64,000 nucleotides of DNA, taken from the NCBI GenBank assembly GCA_900473205.1, contig UCLB01000007.1, positions 372,001-436,000 of the forward strand, written 5' to 3'. Both the position numbers and the translations under genes were made by a program. Below the pieces are notes generated by a model. That model saw only the letters and a program-made list of their open reading frames with translations. It did no database searches and had not been told where the DNA came from. This document shows positions 26,116 to 34,396 of this stretch, piece by piece (position 1 is the first letter of the stretch; every line of letters starts with the position of its first letter). The stretch is from Hyphomicrobiales bacterium. Its GTDB lineage: Bacteria > Pseudomonadota > Alphaproteobacteria > Rhizobiales > Rhizobiaceae.

Positions 26116-26901
26116 ATGTATTTCGAGGTTCAGGGCCGAAAAGAGCCGGACGCACCCACCTTTCTTCTGTCGTCGGGTCTTGGCGGATCGGGCAGCTATT
26201 GGGCGCCGCAGATGGAGATGCTGCAACAGCATTTCCGGGTCGTCATCTATGATCATCGCGGCACGGGGCGAACCGGTGGGGAGGTGCCGCAGAATGGCGG
26301 CATTTCCGCCATGGCGGATGATGTGCTGGAGATTGCCAGCGAGCTGAACCTCGATAAATTTCACTTCATGGGCCATGCGCTGGGCGGTCTGATCGGGCTC
26401 GATATCGCGCTTCGCAAGCCCGGTCTGATCGACCGTCTGGTGCTGATCAACGCCTGGAGCAGGGCGGATGCCCATTCCGGGCGCTGTTTCGACACCCGCA
26501 TTTCGCTGCTGGAAAATTCCGGCGTGGAAGCTTTCGTGAAAGCCCAGCCGGTGTTTCTCTATCCGGCGGTGTGGATGTCGGAAAATGCGGAACGGCTGGC
26601 CAAAGACGATGCGCATGGCGTCGCGCATTTTCAGGGCAGGGACAATGTGCTGCGCCGGATCGCGGCATTGAGGGCGTTTGATGTCGATGAGAGGCTGGCA
26701 GAAATCGAAAACAGGACCCTCGTCATCGCCGCAAAAGACGATCTGCTGGTGCCTTACACGCGCTCTTTACGGCTGGCCGAGGGCTTGCCAAATGCGGAGC
26801 TTGTCGTGTTCGATGAGGGCGCGCATGCGGTGAATATTACCGACGTTGCTGGTTTTAACGCGGGGCTGGAGAAATTTCTGCTCGCCCCGGCATCGATATA
26901 G
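26116..26901 (+). CDS. rutD: RutD, putative aminoacrylate hydrolase
   Basis: A 261-residue alpha/beta-hydrolase-fold protein aligned with E. coli RutD over LSSGLGGSGSYWAPQ, YDHRGTGRT, the RRCF-like SGRCFDTRISLLENSG block, QPVFLYPAVWM and HFQGRDNVLRRIAAL. The nucleophile elbow is GHALGG, with Ala in place of the catalytic Ser. As I recall, E. coli RutD has GHALGA, so this is a family trait and casts doubt on classical serine catalysis. GTG at 26110 is an alternative start two codons upstream. The ribosome site is weak for either. Confidence 0.9.
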   Translation: MYFEVQGRKEPDAPTFLLSSGLGGSGSYWAPQMEMLQQHFRVVIYDHRGTGRTGGEVPQNGGISAMADDVLEIASELNLDKFHFMGHALGGLIGLDIALRKPGLIDRLVLINAWSRADAHSGRCFDTRISLLENSGVEAFVKAQPVFLYPAVWMSENAERLAKDDAHGVAHFQGRDNVLRRIAALRAFDVDERLAEIENRTLVIAAKDDLLVPYTRSLRLAEGLPNAELVVFDEGAHAVNITDVAGFNAGLEKFLLAPASI

Positions 26902-26916
26902 AGCGAGGATTTTTTC

Positions 26917-27501
26917 ATGACATTGGATCATCAGGCGCTGGCCACTTTGTTTACGGAAGCACGCACTCACAATGGCTGGCTGGACAAGCCGGTTAGCGAT
27001 GCGCTGCTGCGCGAAGTTTACGATCTGACCAAGATGGGCCCGACATCGGCCAATTGCTGCCCGGCGCGCTTCGTGTTCGTGCGCTCGCCCGAGGGCAAGG
27101 AAAAGCTGAAACCGTCGCTGTCGTCAGGCAATCTCGAAAAGACCATGGCCGCACCCGTGACCGTCATCGCCGCCATCGACAGCGAATTCTACGAAAAGCT
27201 TCCGGCCCTGTTTCCGCATGCGGATGCCAGATCGTGGTTCACCTCCAGCCCGGCGGTGGCGGAAGAAACTGCGTTCCGCAACGCCACGCTTCAGGCTGGT
27301 TATCTCATTCTGGCTGCACGGTCGCTGGGGCTGGATACGGGTGCGATGTCGGGTTTCGACAAGCCCAAAGTGGACGAAGCGTTTTTTGCCGGCACGACAT
27401 GGAAATCCAATTTCCTGATCAATCTTGGCTATGGCGATCCATCGAAGCTGTTTGGCCGTCTGCCGCGTTTGCCGTTCGAAGACGCCTGCGTACTGGCTTG
27501 A
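26917..27501 (+). CDS. rutE: malonic semialdehyde reductase RutE
   Basis: A 194-residue nitroreductase-family flavoprotein that reduces malonic semialdehyde to 3-hydroxypropionate, the last step of the Rut pathway. It shows [16 protein letters not shown] at the start, the FMN-binding [18 protein letters not shown] near residue 35-52, [15 protein letters not shown] near 135 and [19 protein letters not shown] near 165-183. It follows rutD by 15 bases with GAGGA upstream. Confidence 0.93.
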   Translation: MTLDHQALATLFTEARTHNGWLDKPVSDALLREVYDLTKMGPTSANCCPARFVFVRSPEGKEKLKPSLSSGNLEKTMAAPVTVIAAIDSEFYEKLPALFPHADARSWFTSSPAVAEETAFRNATLQAGYLILAARSLGLDTGAMSGFDKPKVDEAFFAGTTWKSNFLINLGYGDPSKLFGRLPRLPFEDACVLA

Positions 27502-27526
27502 TGAAGTTTTAGGAAAGGTGGGTTAG

Positions 27527-28051
27527 ATGCAGACATTGTCTCTCAAAGAGGAAGCCGTCATGGAGACGAAGACTGCGGAACAACGCGGCCTGGATTACCG
27601 CAACGCCATGTCGCAACTGGCTGGTGCCGTCAACATCGTCACCACCGATGGGCCGGAAGGCAAGGCCGGTTTTGCGGCAACCGCGGTCTGCAGCGTTTCG
27701 GACAATCCGCCGACCTTGCTCGTCTGCCTCAACCGCAATTCCTCGGCCTATAAATATGTGGTGTCCAACGGCGTCGTCTGCATCAACACGCTGGCTGCCG
27801 ATCAGGAAAATTTGAGCAGTCTGTTCGGCGGTAAAACCCCTATTGATGCGCGGTTTGCGGCGGGCGAATGGACGACGCGCGAGACCGGTGCGCCACTGCT
27901 CGTCGGGGCGCTTGCCTCTTTCGATTGCCGCATTCGCACCATTCATGATGGCGGCACCCATGACATTCTGATCTGCGATGTGCTGGATACCGTCATCAAT
28001 GGCGGTGAAGAGGCTCTGATCTATTTCAAACGCGCTTATCGTCATCTGTGA
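27527..28051 (+). CDS. rutF: flavin reductase RutF
   Basis: A 174-residue flavin reductase (FMN-binding split barrel) that supplies FMNH2 to RutA. Family marks are YRNAMSQLAGAVNIVTTDG near residue 23-41, the flavin-binding GFAATAVCSVSDNPPTLLVCLNRNS segment (in part at 48-72) and the terminal ILICDVLDTVI plus ALIYFKRAYRHL. It is the last gene of the operon. rutG (the uracil permease) does not follow and no TetR-type rutR is nearby. Confidence 0.92.
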   Translation: MQTLSLKEEAVMETKTAEQRGLDYRNAMSQLAGAVNIVTTDGPEGKAGFAATAVCSVSDNPPTLLVCLNRNSSAYKYVVSNGVVCINTLAADQENLSSLFGGKTPIDARFAAGEWTTRETGAPLLVGALASFDCRIRTIHDGGTHDILICDVLDTVINGGEEALIYFKRAYRHL

Positions 28052-28227
28052 GCGCTTAGCCGTTGGGGCGACGGAACCTGGCGTGCCACACTGATTATGG
28101 CACAGATATCGCCTAAAAGACCTTGCACTGAATGGCGCACGGCGTGGTACCCGCGTGCCCGCAAATATTAACAATCGATAAATCAGCAATTGACTTTGAT
28201 GAAATCTCGTCTTTACTGGGTTGCAAT

Positions 28228-28246
28228 TGGTAAGACCATTTTACCA
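28228..28246. promoter_or_regulatory. putative GntR (FadR-type) autoregulatory operator
   Basis: TGGTAAGACCA (28228-28238) fits the TNGTNNNACNA pattern of FadR-subfamily regulators, and the wider TGGTAA-N7-TTACCA dyad runs to 28246. It lies 23 bases before the gntR-like start, so the regulator probably represses its own operon through it. Confidence 0.6.
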
Positions 28247-28268
28247 GATGGAATCGCGGGAGGATTTC

Positions 28269-28970
28269 ATGTTCGTGGCATTGGAGCCGCGCCGCCTGCA
28301 CAGGCAGGTCGCGGACCAGATTCGTGCACTCATCGAGTCGGGAGAGCTGGCGCCGGGTGCAAAACTTCCGGCTGAGCGTGATCTTGCCGAACGGTTTGCC
28401 GTGTCTCGCCCTACCATCCGTGAAGCGCTGATCGTTCTGGAGGTGGAAGGCCATATTCAGATCCGCGTTGGATCGGGCGTCTATGTCAGCCAGCGCCCCA
28501 GCCAGTCATCCACTGTTCTGCCTGTCGATGAAAACGACAGCCCGTTCGAAATTCTGCAGGCCCGCAGCATCATCGAAAGCGCGATTGCCGAGGAAGCTGC
28601 CCGCGTGGCAACACCAGCAGGCGTTGCGCGTCTGGATGAATGTCTGGGGCAGATGGAGAAGGCGATTGGCGATCCGGTCGATATGCTGGTTCAGGACCGC
28701 GCCTTTCACACCGCGATTACCGACATCATCGGCAATGTTACACTGCACCGCCTGACCGGCCAAATCTTCGACCGGCGCATTACGCCCTATTTCGAGCGAC
28801 TGGCCAGCCATTTCGAAGGCCCGCACACATGGCGGCTGGCGCTGGAAGAACACCGCATCATCCGTGATGCCATTGCGGCCCATGATGGCGCTGGCGCGCG
28901 TGATGCGATGCGCCGTCATCTGACGCTGTCGCAGAAGAGATTTTCTGAAAGCTTCGGAGAGGAGCCGTAA
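28269..28970 (+). CDS. GntR-family regulator, FCD (FadR) type, of aldonate operon
   Basis: A 233-residue regulator. Residues about 5-75 form the winged-helix GntR domain (LHRQVADQIRALIESGELAPG, RFAVSRPTIREALIVLE). Residues about 95-225 form the FCD ligand-binding domain, with acidic and His residues (QDRAFHTAITDIIGN, EHRIIRDAI) that usually hold a metal and a small acid. The frame is open from 28221, but GGGAGG precedes the ATG at 28269. The TRAP transporter genes follow 75 bases later, so it very likely controls them. The inducer is probably the imported sugar acid or an intermediate. Confidence 0.9.
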   Translation: MFVALEPRRLHRQVADQIRALIESGELAPGAKLPAERDLAERFAVSRPTIREALIVLEVEGHIQIRVGSGVYVSQRPSQSSTVLPVDENDSPFEILQARSIIESAIAEEAARVATPAGVARLDECLGQMEKAIGDPVDMLVQDRAFHTAITDIIGNVTLHRLTGQIFDRRITPYFERLASHFEGPHTWRLALEEHRIIRDAIAAHDGAGARDAMRRHLTLSQKRFSESFGEEP

Positions 28971-29045
28971 GAAAAAGATGGTGCCGTCAGGAGAGAGGGC
29001 GGTGCCGGAAAACAGACATATGACATCAATCCGGGAGGGAAAACG

Positions 29046-30020
29046 ATGACATTGAAATTATACGCATTGCTGGGCGCAACGGCCATAGCACTGGCATCCG
29101 CCTGCGCCGCGCAGGCACAGACGGCGCTGAAATGGGCGCATGTCTATGAAACCACTGAGCCGTTCCACACCGAATCCGTCTGGGCTGCAAAAGAAATCGA
29201 AAAGCGCACGGATGGACGCTACAAGATCGATGTTTTCCCGGCTTCGCAGCTCGGCAAGGAAGTCGATATCAATCAGGGTCTGAAGCTCGGCACGGTCGAT
29301 ATGATCATTTCCGGCTCCAGCTTCGCCGCCCGTGACTACAAGCCTATCGGCGTGACCTATTTTCCTTACATCTTCCGCAATCCTGAGCACCTGATCGCCT
29401 ATACCAAAAGCGATATCTTCAAGCGGCTCGCAAAGGGATATCAGGACAAGACCGGCAACGTGATTGCCGCCGTCAGCTATTACGGCACGCGCCACACCAC
29501 CGCCAACAAGCCGATTGCCACCTGCGGTGATCTGGCAGGCGTGAAGATGCGCGTTCCCGATGTTCCTGCCTATCTCGCCATGCCACGCGCCTGCGGTGCC
29601 AACACCACGCCGATTGCTTTTGCCGAGGTCTATCTGGCGCTTCAGAACGGCACGGTCGATGCGCAGGAAAACCCGCTGACGACCATCGAGGCGAAAAAGT
29701 TCTTCGAAGTGCAGAAGAACATCGTTCTCACCGGCCATATTGTCGATCACCTCAACACGGTGATTTCCAAGAGCCGCTGGGCAAGCCTCTCGGATAAAGA
29801 CAAGAAAATCTTCGTTGATGTCATGCAGGAAGCGGCGACCAAGACGACCAAGATCATCGAAGAGCGTGAGAAAAAGCTGGTCGATGATTTCAAGGCCCGA
29901 GGCCTGTCGGTGACGGAGGTCGACAAGGCCGATTTTGAGAAGAACGTGCTCGAGAAGGTGAAGTTCGAGGACTTCGGTTACGACAAGGCCGACTGGGAAG
30001 CCATTCGCGCCATCCAGTAA
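29046..30020 (+). CDS. TRAP transporter periplasmic binding protein (DctP type)
   Basis: A 324-residue binding protein with a signal peptide (cleavage near CAAQAQ, residue 25) and the DctP fold. The conserved ligand-clamping Arg is in LAGVKMRVPDVPAYL near residue 165, followed by GANTTPIAFAEVYLALQNGTVDAQENP, the most conserved block of the family. It delivers a sugar acid to the DctQM permease encoded next. The downstream genes point to an aldonate or hexuronate ligand such as L-gulonate, L-idonate, D-mannonate or D-fructuronate. A GC-rich hairpin (CCGCG TCCGG CGCGG) sits between it and dctQ and may protect its mRNA. Confidence 0.92.
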   Translation: MTLKLYALLGATAIALASACAAQAQTALKWAHVYETTEPFHTESVWAAKEIEKRTDGRYKIDVFPASQLGKEVDINQGLKLGTVDMIISGSSFAARDYKPIGVTYFPYIFRNPEHLIAYTKSDIFKRLAKGYQDKTGNVIAAVSYYGTRHTTANKPIATCGDLAGVKMRVPDVPAYLAMPRACGANTTPIAFAEVYLALQNGTVDAQENPLTTIEAKKFFEVQKNIVLTGHIVDHLNTVISKSRWASLSDKDKKIFVDVMQEAATKTTKIIEEREKKLVDDFKARGLSVTEVDKADFEKNVLEKVKFEDFGYDKADWEAIRAIQ

Positions 30021-30080
30021 AGCCGCGTCCGGCGCGGTTTACGGGCCGCGCCGCCCTTCCTTCTCAGCAGGGACAATTCA

Positions 30081-30656
30081 ATGTCGCAGGAAACTCATAC
30101 TCAGGTGACACCTGAGGAACTCGCCCATACATTCGATGAAGCGCCGCCCGATGCCGATCTATCCGTCTATGCCTTTGAAGACTGGGTCACGCTTGGCCTG
30201 TTCTGGGGCATGACGGGCTGCGTGTTTTTGCAATTCTTCACCCGCTATGTGCTGAACGACAGCTACGCCTGGACGGAAGAAATCGCCGTCAACTGCCTGA
30301 TCGGCGTTGTTTTCCTGGGCTCGGTCATGTGCGTGCGCATGTCGCGCCATATTCAGGTGGATGTGCTTTACCATTATCTTCCGGCGCATCTGACGCGGGT
30401 CATGTCGCTGACCGTCGATGTGCTGCGCATCGGCTTCTTTGCCTACGGATCATGGCTGATGTGGCGCTATCTGGAAATCGTTGCCGATGAGGAAATGGTG
30501 ACGGTGGCGCTGCCGCGCGGCATCGTTTTTTACACGGTGTTTGCCGCTTTCGTTTTGATGTTCCTGCGGTCCATTCAGGTCTTCGTCGCCAATCTGCGGC
30601 GCGGTTATTCCGTGCTGGAACGACCTGAAGAATTCCAGAACGTGGAGGAGCTGTGA
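30081..30656 (+). CDS. TRAP transporter small permease (DctQ type)
   Basis: A 191-residue protein with four predicted membrane helices (about 35-55, 75-95, 115-140 and 150-175), the size and pattern of DctQ. The RYVLNDSYAWTEEIAVNCLIGVVFLG region near residue 55-80 contains the WTEE signature of the family. It assists the large permease in sodium-driven uptake. Its stop lies one base before the dctM start, so the two are co-translated. Confidence 0.9.
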   Translation: MSQETHTQVTPEELAHTFDEAPPDADLSVYAFEDWVTLGLFWGMTGCVFLQFFTRYVLNDSYAWTEEIAVNCLIGVVFLGSVMCVRMSRHIQVDVLYHYLPAHLTRVMSLTVDVLRIGFFAYGSWLMWRYLEIVADEEMVTVALPRGIVFYTVFAAFVLMFLRSIQVFVANLRRGYSVLERPEEFQNVEEL

Positions 30657-30657
30657 C

Positions 30658-32064
30658 ATGCTGGTTCTGATCGGTTCATTCCTTCTTCTGATGCTTATCG
30701 GCCTGCCCGTTGCCATCTCCATGGCGGTGTCTTCGTTGCTTTACATCGTCTCCTACAATGTCGCCCCTGATATCATCGCCGCGCAGCGTTTGATCGCCGG
30801 TGTGGAAAGCTTTCCGCTGCTGGCGGTGCCCTTCTTCATTCTGGCCGGCAATCTCATGAATGTGGCGGGCGTCACGGGCCGTATCTATTCCTTCGCGGTT
30901 GCCCTCGTTGGCTGGATGAAGGGTGGTCTGGCGCAGGTCAACATCATCGGCTCGGTGATCTTTTCCGGCATGTCAGGCACCGCACTGGCAGATGCGGCCG
31001 GTATCGGCACCATCGAAATCAAGGCCATGAAGGACCATGGTTATCCGGTGGAGGCTGCCGTTGGCGTCACCGCCGCCTCGGCCACGCTGGGCCCGATCTT
31101 TCCGCCATCTTTGCCATTCGTGATCTATGGCATGATGGCGAATGTCTCCATCGGCGCGCTGTTCATGGCGGGCATCGTTCCTGGCGTCGTCATGACGCTG
31201 TTGATGATGATTACCGTCGCCGCCTTCGCCTATGTCAAGAACTGGGGCTCGGACACGCCTTTCAGCCTGCGCACCATCTTCGGCGCTTCGTTGGAAGTTA
31301 TCGTCGTCATGCTGGTGCCGATCAGCATCTATCTGCTGACGATGTTCGGCATGTCACTCAACCTTGCCATCGTCATCGTGCTTGCGGTGCTGATTGCCTG
31401 TGACTGGTATTTCGACTTCTCCGCCGTCATGGCGTTGATGACCCCGGTCATTCTGATCGGCGGCATGACCATGGGCTGGTTCACACCGACGGAAGCCGCA
31501 GTCGCAGCCGTTCTCTGGTCCCTGTTCCTCGGCCTTGTGCGCTATCGCACCATGACGTTCAAGACGCTGGCAAAAGCCACCTTCGATACGATCGAGACTA
31601 CCGCTTCGGTTCTCTTCATCGTGGCGGCGGCTTCGGTCTTTGCCTGGCTTTTGACGGTCAGTCAGGCGGCGCAGGTGCTGTCCAGCGCCATTCTGACACT
31701 GACGGACAGCAAGTGGATATTCCTCGTGCTGGTCAATCTGCTGATGCTGTTTGTCGGCTGCTTCCTGGATACGATTGCGGCGATCACCATTCTGGTGCCG
31801 ATCCTTCTGCCGCTTGTGCTGCAGTTCGATATCGATCCCGTGCATTTCGGCCTCATCATGACGCTGAACCTGATGATCGGCCTCCTGCATCCGCCGTTGG
31901 GCATGGTGCTGTTCGTCCTGTCACGGGTGGCACGATTGTCGGTGGAACGCACGACGATGGCCATTCTGCCATGGTTGGTGCCACTTTTCGTGGCGCTCAT
32001 CCTCATCACCTTCATTCCCGCCATCACATTGTGGTTGCCAACGGAAATGGGGCTGATCCGCTAA
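30658..32064 (+). CDS. TRAP transporter large permease (DctM type)
   Basis: A 468-residue, highly hydrophobic protein with 11-13 predicted membrane segments, the transport subunit of the TRAP system. Family signatures are AVPFFILAGNLMNVAGVTGRI near residue 60, GSVIFSGMSGTALADAAGIG near 100, ASATLGPIFPPSLPFVIYG near 140 and the second-half repeats LNLMIGLLHPPLGMVLFVL near 400. GGAGGAG lies just before the start in the dctQ end. A strong hairpin follows the gene. Confidence 0.93.
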   Translation: MLVLIGSFLLLMLIGLPVAISMAVSSLLYIVSYNVAPDIIAAQRLIAGVESFPLLAVPFFILAGNLMNVAGVTGRIYSFAVALVGWMKGGLAQVNIIGSVIFSGMSGTALADAAGIGTIEIKAMKDHGYPVEAAVGVTAASATLGPIFPPSLPFVIYGMMANVSIGALFMAGIVPGVVMTLLMMITVAAFAYVKNWGSDTPFSLRTIFGASLEVIVVMLVPISIYLLTMFGMSLNLAIVIVLAVLIACDWYFDFSAVMALMTPVILIGGMTMGWFTPTEAAVAAVLWSLFLGLVRYRTMTFKTLAKATFDTIETTASVLFIVAAASVFAWLLTVSQAAQVLSSAILTLTDSKWIFLVLVNLLMLFVGCFLDTIAAITILVPILLPLVLQFDIDPVHFGLIMTLNLMIGLLHPPLGMVLFVLSRVARLSVERTTMAILPWLVPLFVALILITFIPAITLWLPTEMGLIR

Positions 32065-32073
32065 AAAGCGACG

Positions 32074-32098
32074 CCCGCGCGATTCATCGCGCGGGTTT
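32074..32098 (+). terminator. strong hairpin between dctM and dehydrogenase gene
   Basis: CCCGCGCGA (32074-32082), TTCA loop, TCGCGCGGG (32087-32095), then TTTCT. It looks like a terminator inside the operon, so transport genes may be transcribed more than the catabolic genes, or a second promoter may serve the latter. Confidence 0.6.
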
Positions 32099-32127
32099 CT
32101 CCGTCCACACACAGGAAAGCAAAGTGC

Positions 32128-33177
32128 ATGTTGACCCGCGTCGCGCGTCTTTACGGCAAACAGGATATCAAGGTCGAAACACAGGCTCTGCGGCAGACCG
32201 GTGCCGGGGAAGTGCTGCTGCGCATGGCATCAGGTGGCATTTGCGGATCGGATCTGCATTATTATCAGGACGGCGGTTTCGGCCCCATTCAGGTGCGCGA
32301 GCCGATCATTTCAGGACATGAAGCGTCAGGCTATATCGAATCGCTGGGTGAGGGCGTCAGTGGCCTTGCCATCGGCGCGCTGGTGGCGGTTAACCCGTCG
32401 CAACCCTGCGGCACGTGCCATTATTGCAAGGTCGGCCAGCCTATCCACTGCCTCGACATGCGCTTCATGGGCAGCGCCATGCGCCTTCCGCACGAGCAAG
32501 GCATGTTCCGCGACTGGCTGGTGGTGCCCGCCAAACAATGCTTCGCTTTTGATGGCAACTCAACGCCCGCTGAAGCAGCCTGCGCCGAGCCGCTGGCCGT
32601 CTGCCTGCATGCGGTGGCCCAAGCGGGTGATCTGACTGGACGGCGGGTGCTGGTTACCGGTGCCGGTCCCATCGGACTGTTGACGGTGGCGGCTGCGCGC
32701 CATGCCGGTGCTCAAGAGATCGTCGTGACCGATCTTGCCGATGCGGCGCTTTCCCGCGCGCCTGCCATGGGTGCGAGCCGCACCGTCAATGTTCTGAACG
32801 ATCCGCAGGGGCTTGCGCCCTATCAGGAAGGAAAAGGCGTCTTCGACGTCGTGTTCGATTGTTCAGCCGCAGGACCCGCGCTGCGCGCTGCCTTTGCCGC
32901 CGTCAAGCCACGCGGCACCATCGTTCAGGTGGGCGTGACGGGAGATATCACGATCCCGCTCAATGCGCTGGTCGGTAAGGAAATCGTCTGGCGCGGCTCG
33001 CAGCGTTTCGATCAGGAATTTGCGCAGGCCGTCAAACTCATCGCGTCGCGCACCATCGATGTGCGCCCGATCATCTCCCACGAATTTCCGCTTGAACAGG
33101 CCGTGGAGGCTTTCGAACAGGCCGGTGACCGTTCCGTTGCCTGCAAGGTGCAGATCACCTTTGGCGGCTCTAACTGA
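32128..33177 (+). CDS. zinc-dependent L-idonate/L-gulonate 5-dehydrogenase (IdnD-like)
   Basis: A 349-residue medium-chain Zn dehydrogenase. It aligns well with E. coli IdnD: GGICGSDLHYYQ (catalytic Zn Cys, near residue 35), SGHEASGYIESLGEG, the structural-Zn cysteines in NPSQPCGTCHYCKVGQPIHC (near 88-107), DMRFMGSAMRLPHEQG and the cofactor-binding VLVTGAGPIGLL near 172. IdnD oxidises L-idonate at C5. Acting on L-gulonate, the C2 epimer, the same chemistry gives D-fructuronate, the substrate of the UxuB-like product of this operon. Which acid is used cannot be decided from sequence. Confidence 0.85.
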   Translation: MLTRVARLYGKQDIKVETQALRQTGAGEVLLRMASGGICGSDLHYYQDGGFGPIQVREPIISGHEASGYIESLGEGVSGLAIGALVAVNPSQPCGTCHYCKVGQPIHCLDMRFMGSAMRLPHEQGMFRDWLVVPAKQCFAFDGNSTPAEAACAEPLAVCLHAVAQAGDLTGRRVLVTGAGPIGLLTVAAARHAGAQEIVVTDLADAALSRAPAMGASRTVNVLNDPQGLAPYQEGKGVFDVVFDCSAAGPALRAAFAAVKPRGTIVQVGVTGDITIPLNALVGKEIVWRGSQRFDQEFAQAVKLIASRTIDVRPIISHEFPLEQAVEAFEQAGDRSVACKVQITFGGSN

Positions 33178-33195
33178 TATCTGAAGGACAAGACA

Positions 33196-34392
33196 ATGAA
33201 GCATACATGGCGCTGGTTTGGGCCGGTGGATAAGGTCACGGTGCGGGATGCAGCGCAAGCTGGGGCTGAAGGCATCGTCAGTGCGCTACATCACATCGCA
33301 ACCGGTGCCGTCTGGCCCGTAGAGGAGATTGCCAAGCGGCATGAAGAGATCAGGGCCGGTGGTCTCTATTGGGACGTGGTGGAAAGCGTGCCGGTCTCGG
33401 AAGATATCAAGACCCAGACCGGCGACTGGAAGGCCCATATCGCCAACTGGCAGGAAAGCCTGCGGCGGCTGTCAGCAAGCGGCATTCGCACGGTCTGCTA
33501 CAATTTCATGCCGGTTCTGGACTGGACGCGCACCGACCTGCGTTCGGAAGCACGCCACGGTGCCAAGGCCATGCGCTTCGATCTCACCGATTTCGCCGCC
33601 TTCGACATTCATATTCTGAAACGGCCTGAAGCGAAGGCGGATTATCCGGGCTGGCTGGTGGAGGAGGCTGCGAAGCGTTTTTCCGACATGCCGGACACCA
33701 AGATCATCGCGCTAGGCCTCAATATCGGTGCTGGCCTTCCCGGTTCCGCAGATGGTTATACGCTGGATCAGCTGCTGGAAAAGCTCAGAACGTACCAGGG
33801 TGTCGATCGCAAAAGGCTGCAATCCAATCTGGTGGATTTTCTCTCAGAGGTCGTGCCTGTCGCCGAGGAGGTGGGTATCAATATCTGCGCCCATGGTGAC
33901 GATCCGCCCTGGCCGCTCCTGGGTCTGCCGCGCATTCTCTCCACCGAGGCGGATTATGCGCATATGTTGGGTCAGGTCGATAGCCGGGTAAATGGCGTGA
34001 CGCTGTGCACCGGTTCGCTCGGCGCGCATAAGGACAATGACCTGCCTGCCATCGCCAAGCGCTTTGCCGATCGCATCCATTTCGTGCATCTGCGCAATGT
34101 CACGCGCGATACCGACACAGTTCCATGCTCCTTCTTCGAGGACGAACATCTCGAGGGAGCAACCGATATGGTTGCCGTCATTGCGGCGCTGCTGGAGGAG
34201 GAAAAGAGAAGGCGTGCCGAGGGTCGGGAAGACCACCGCATCGCCATGCGCCCGGACCACGGACAGGAAATTCTCGATGATCTCTCCCGCGGCGCACAGC
34301 CCGGTTATCCAGCCATCGGTCGGCTGAAAGGACTGGCGGAACTGCGTGGCATCGAGCGCGCGCTTCTTCATCCCCAATTCGGTCGAGTATAA
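33196..34392 (+). CDS. uxuA: D-mannonate dehydratase UxuA
   Basis: A 398-residue UxuA enzyme that dehydrates D-mannonate to 2-keto-3-deoxygluconate. The start MKHTWRWFGP.D.V, AGAEGIVSALHHIATGAVWP near residue 25-45, VCYNFMPVLDWTRTDL near 100-115, NICAHGDDPPWPLLGLPRI near 230 with metal-binding His and Asp, and MRPDHGQEILDD near 350 are all family signatures. It follows idnD-like by 18 bases with AAGGA upstream. No uxaC (uronate isomerase) is present in the operon. Confidence 0.95.
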   Translation: MKHTWRWFGPVDKVTVRDAAQAGAEGIVSALHHIATGAVWPVEEIAKRHEEIRAGGLYWDVVESVPVSEDIKTQTGDWKAHIANWQESLRRLSASGIRTVCYNFMPVLDWTRTDLRSEARHGAKAMRFDLTDFAAFDIHILKRPEAKADYPGWLVEEAAKRFSDMPDTKIIALGLNIGAGLPGSADGYTLDQLLEKLRTYQGVDRKRLQSNLVDFLSEVVPVAEEVGINICAHGDDPPWPLLGLPRILSTEADYAHMLGQVDSRVNGVTLCTGSLGAHKDNDLPAIAKRFADRIHFVHLRNVTRDTDTVPCSFFEDEHLEGATDMVAVIAALLEEEKRRRAEGREDHRIAMRPDHGQEILDDLSRGAQPGYPAIGRLKGLAELRGIERALLHPQFGRV

Positions 34393-34396
34393 CGCC

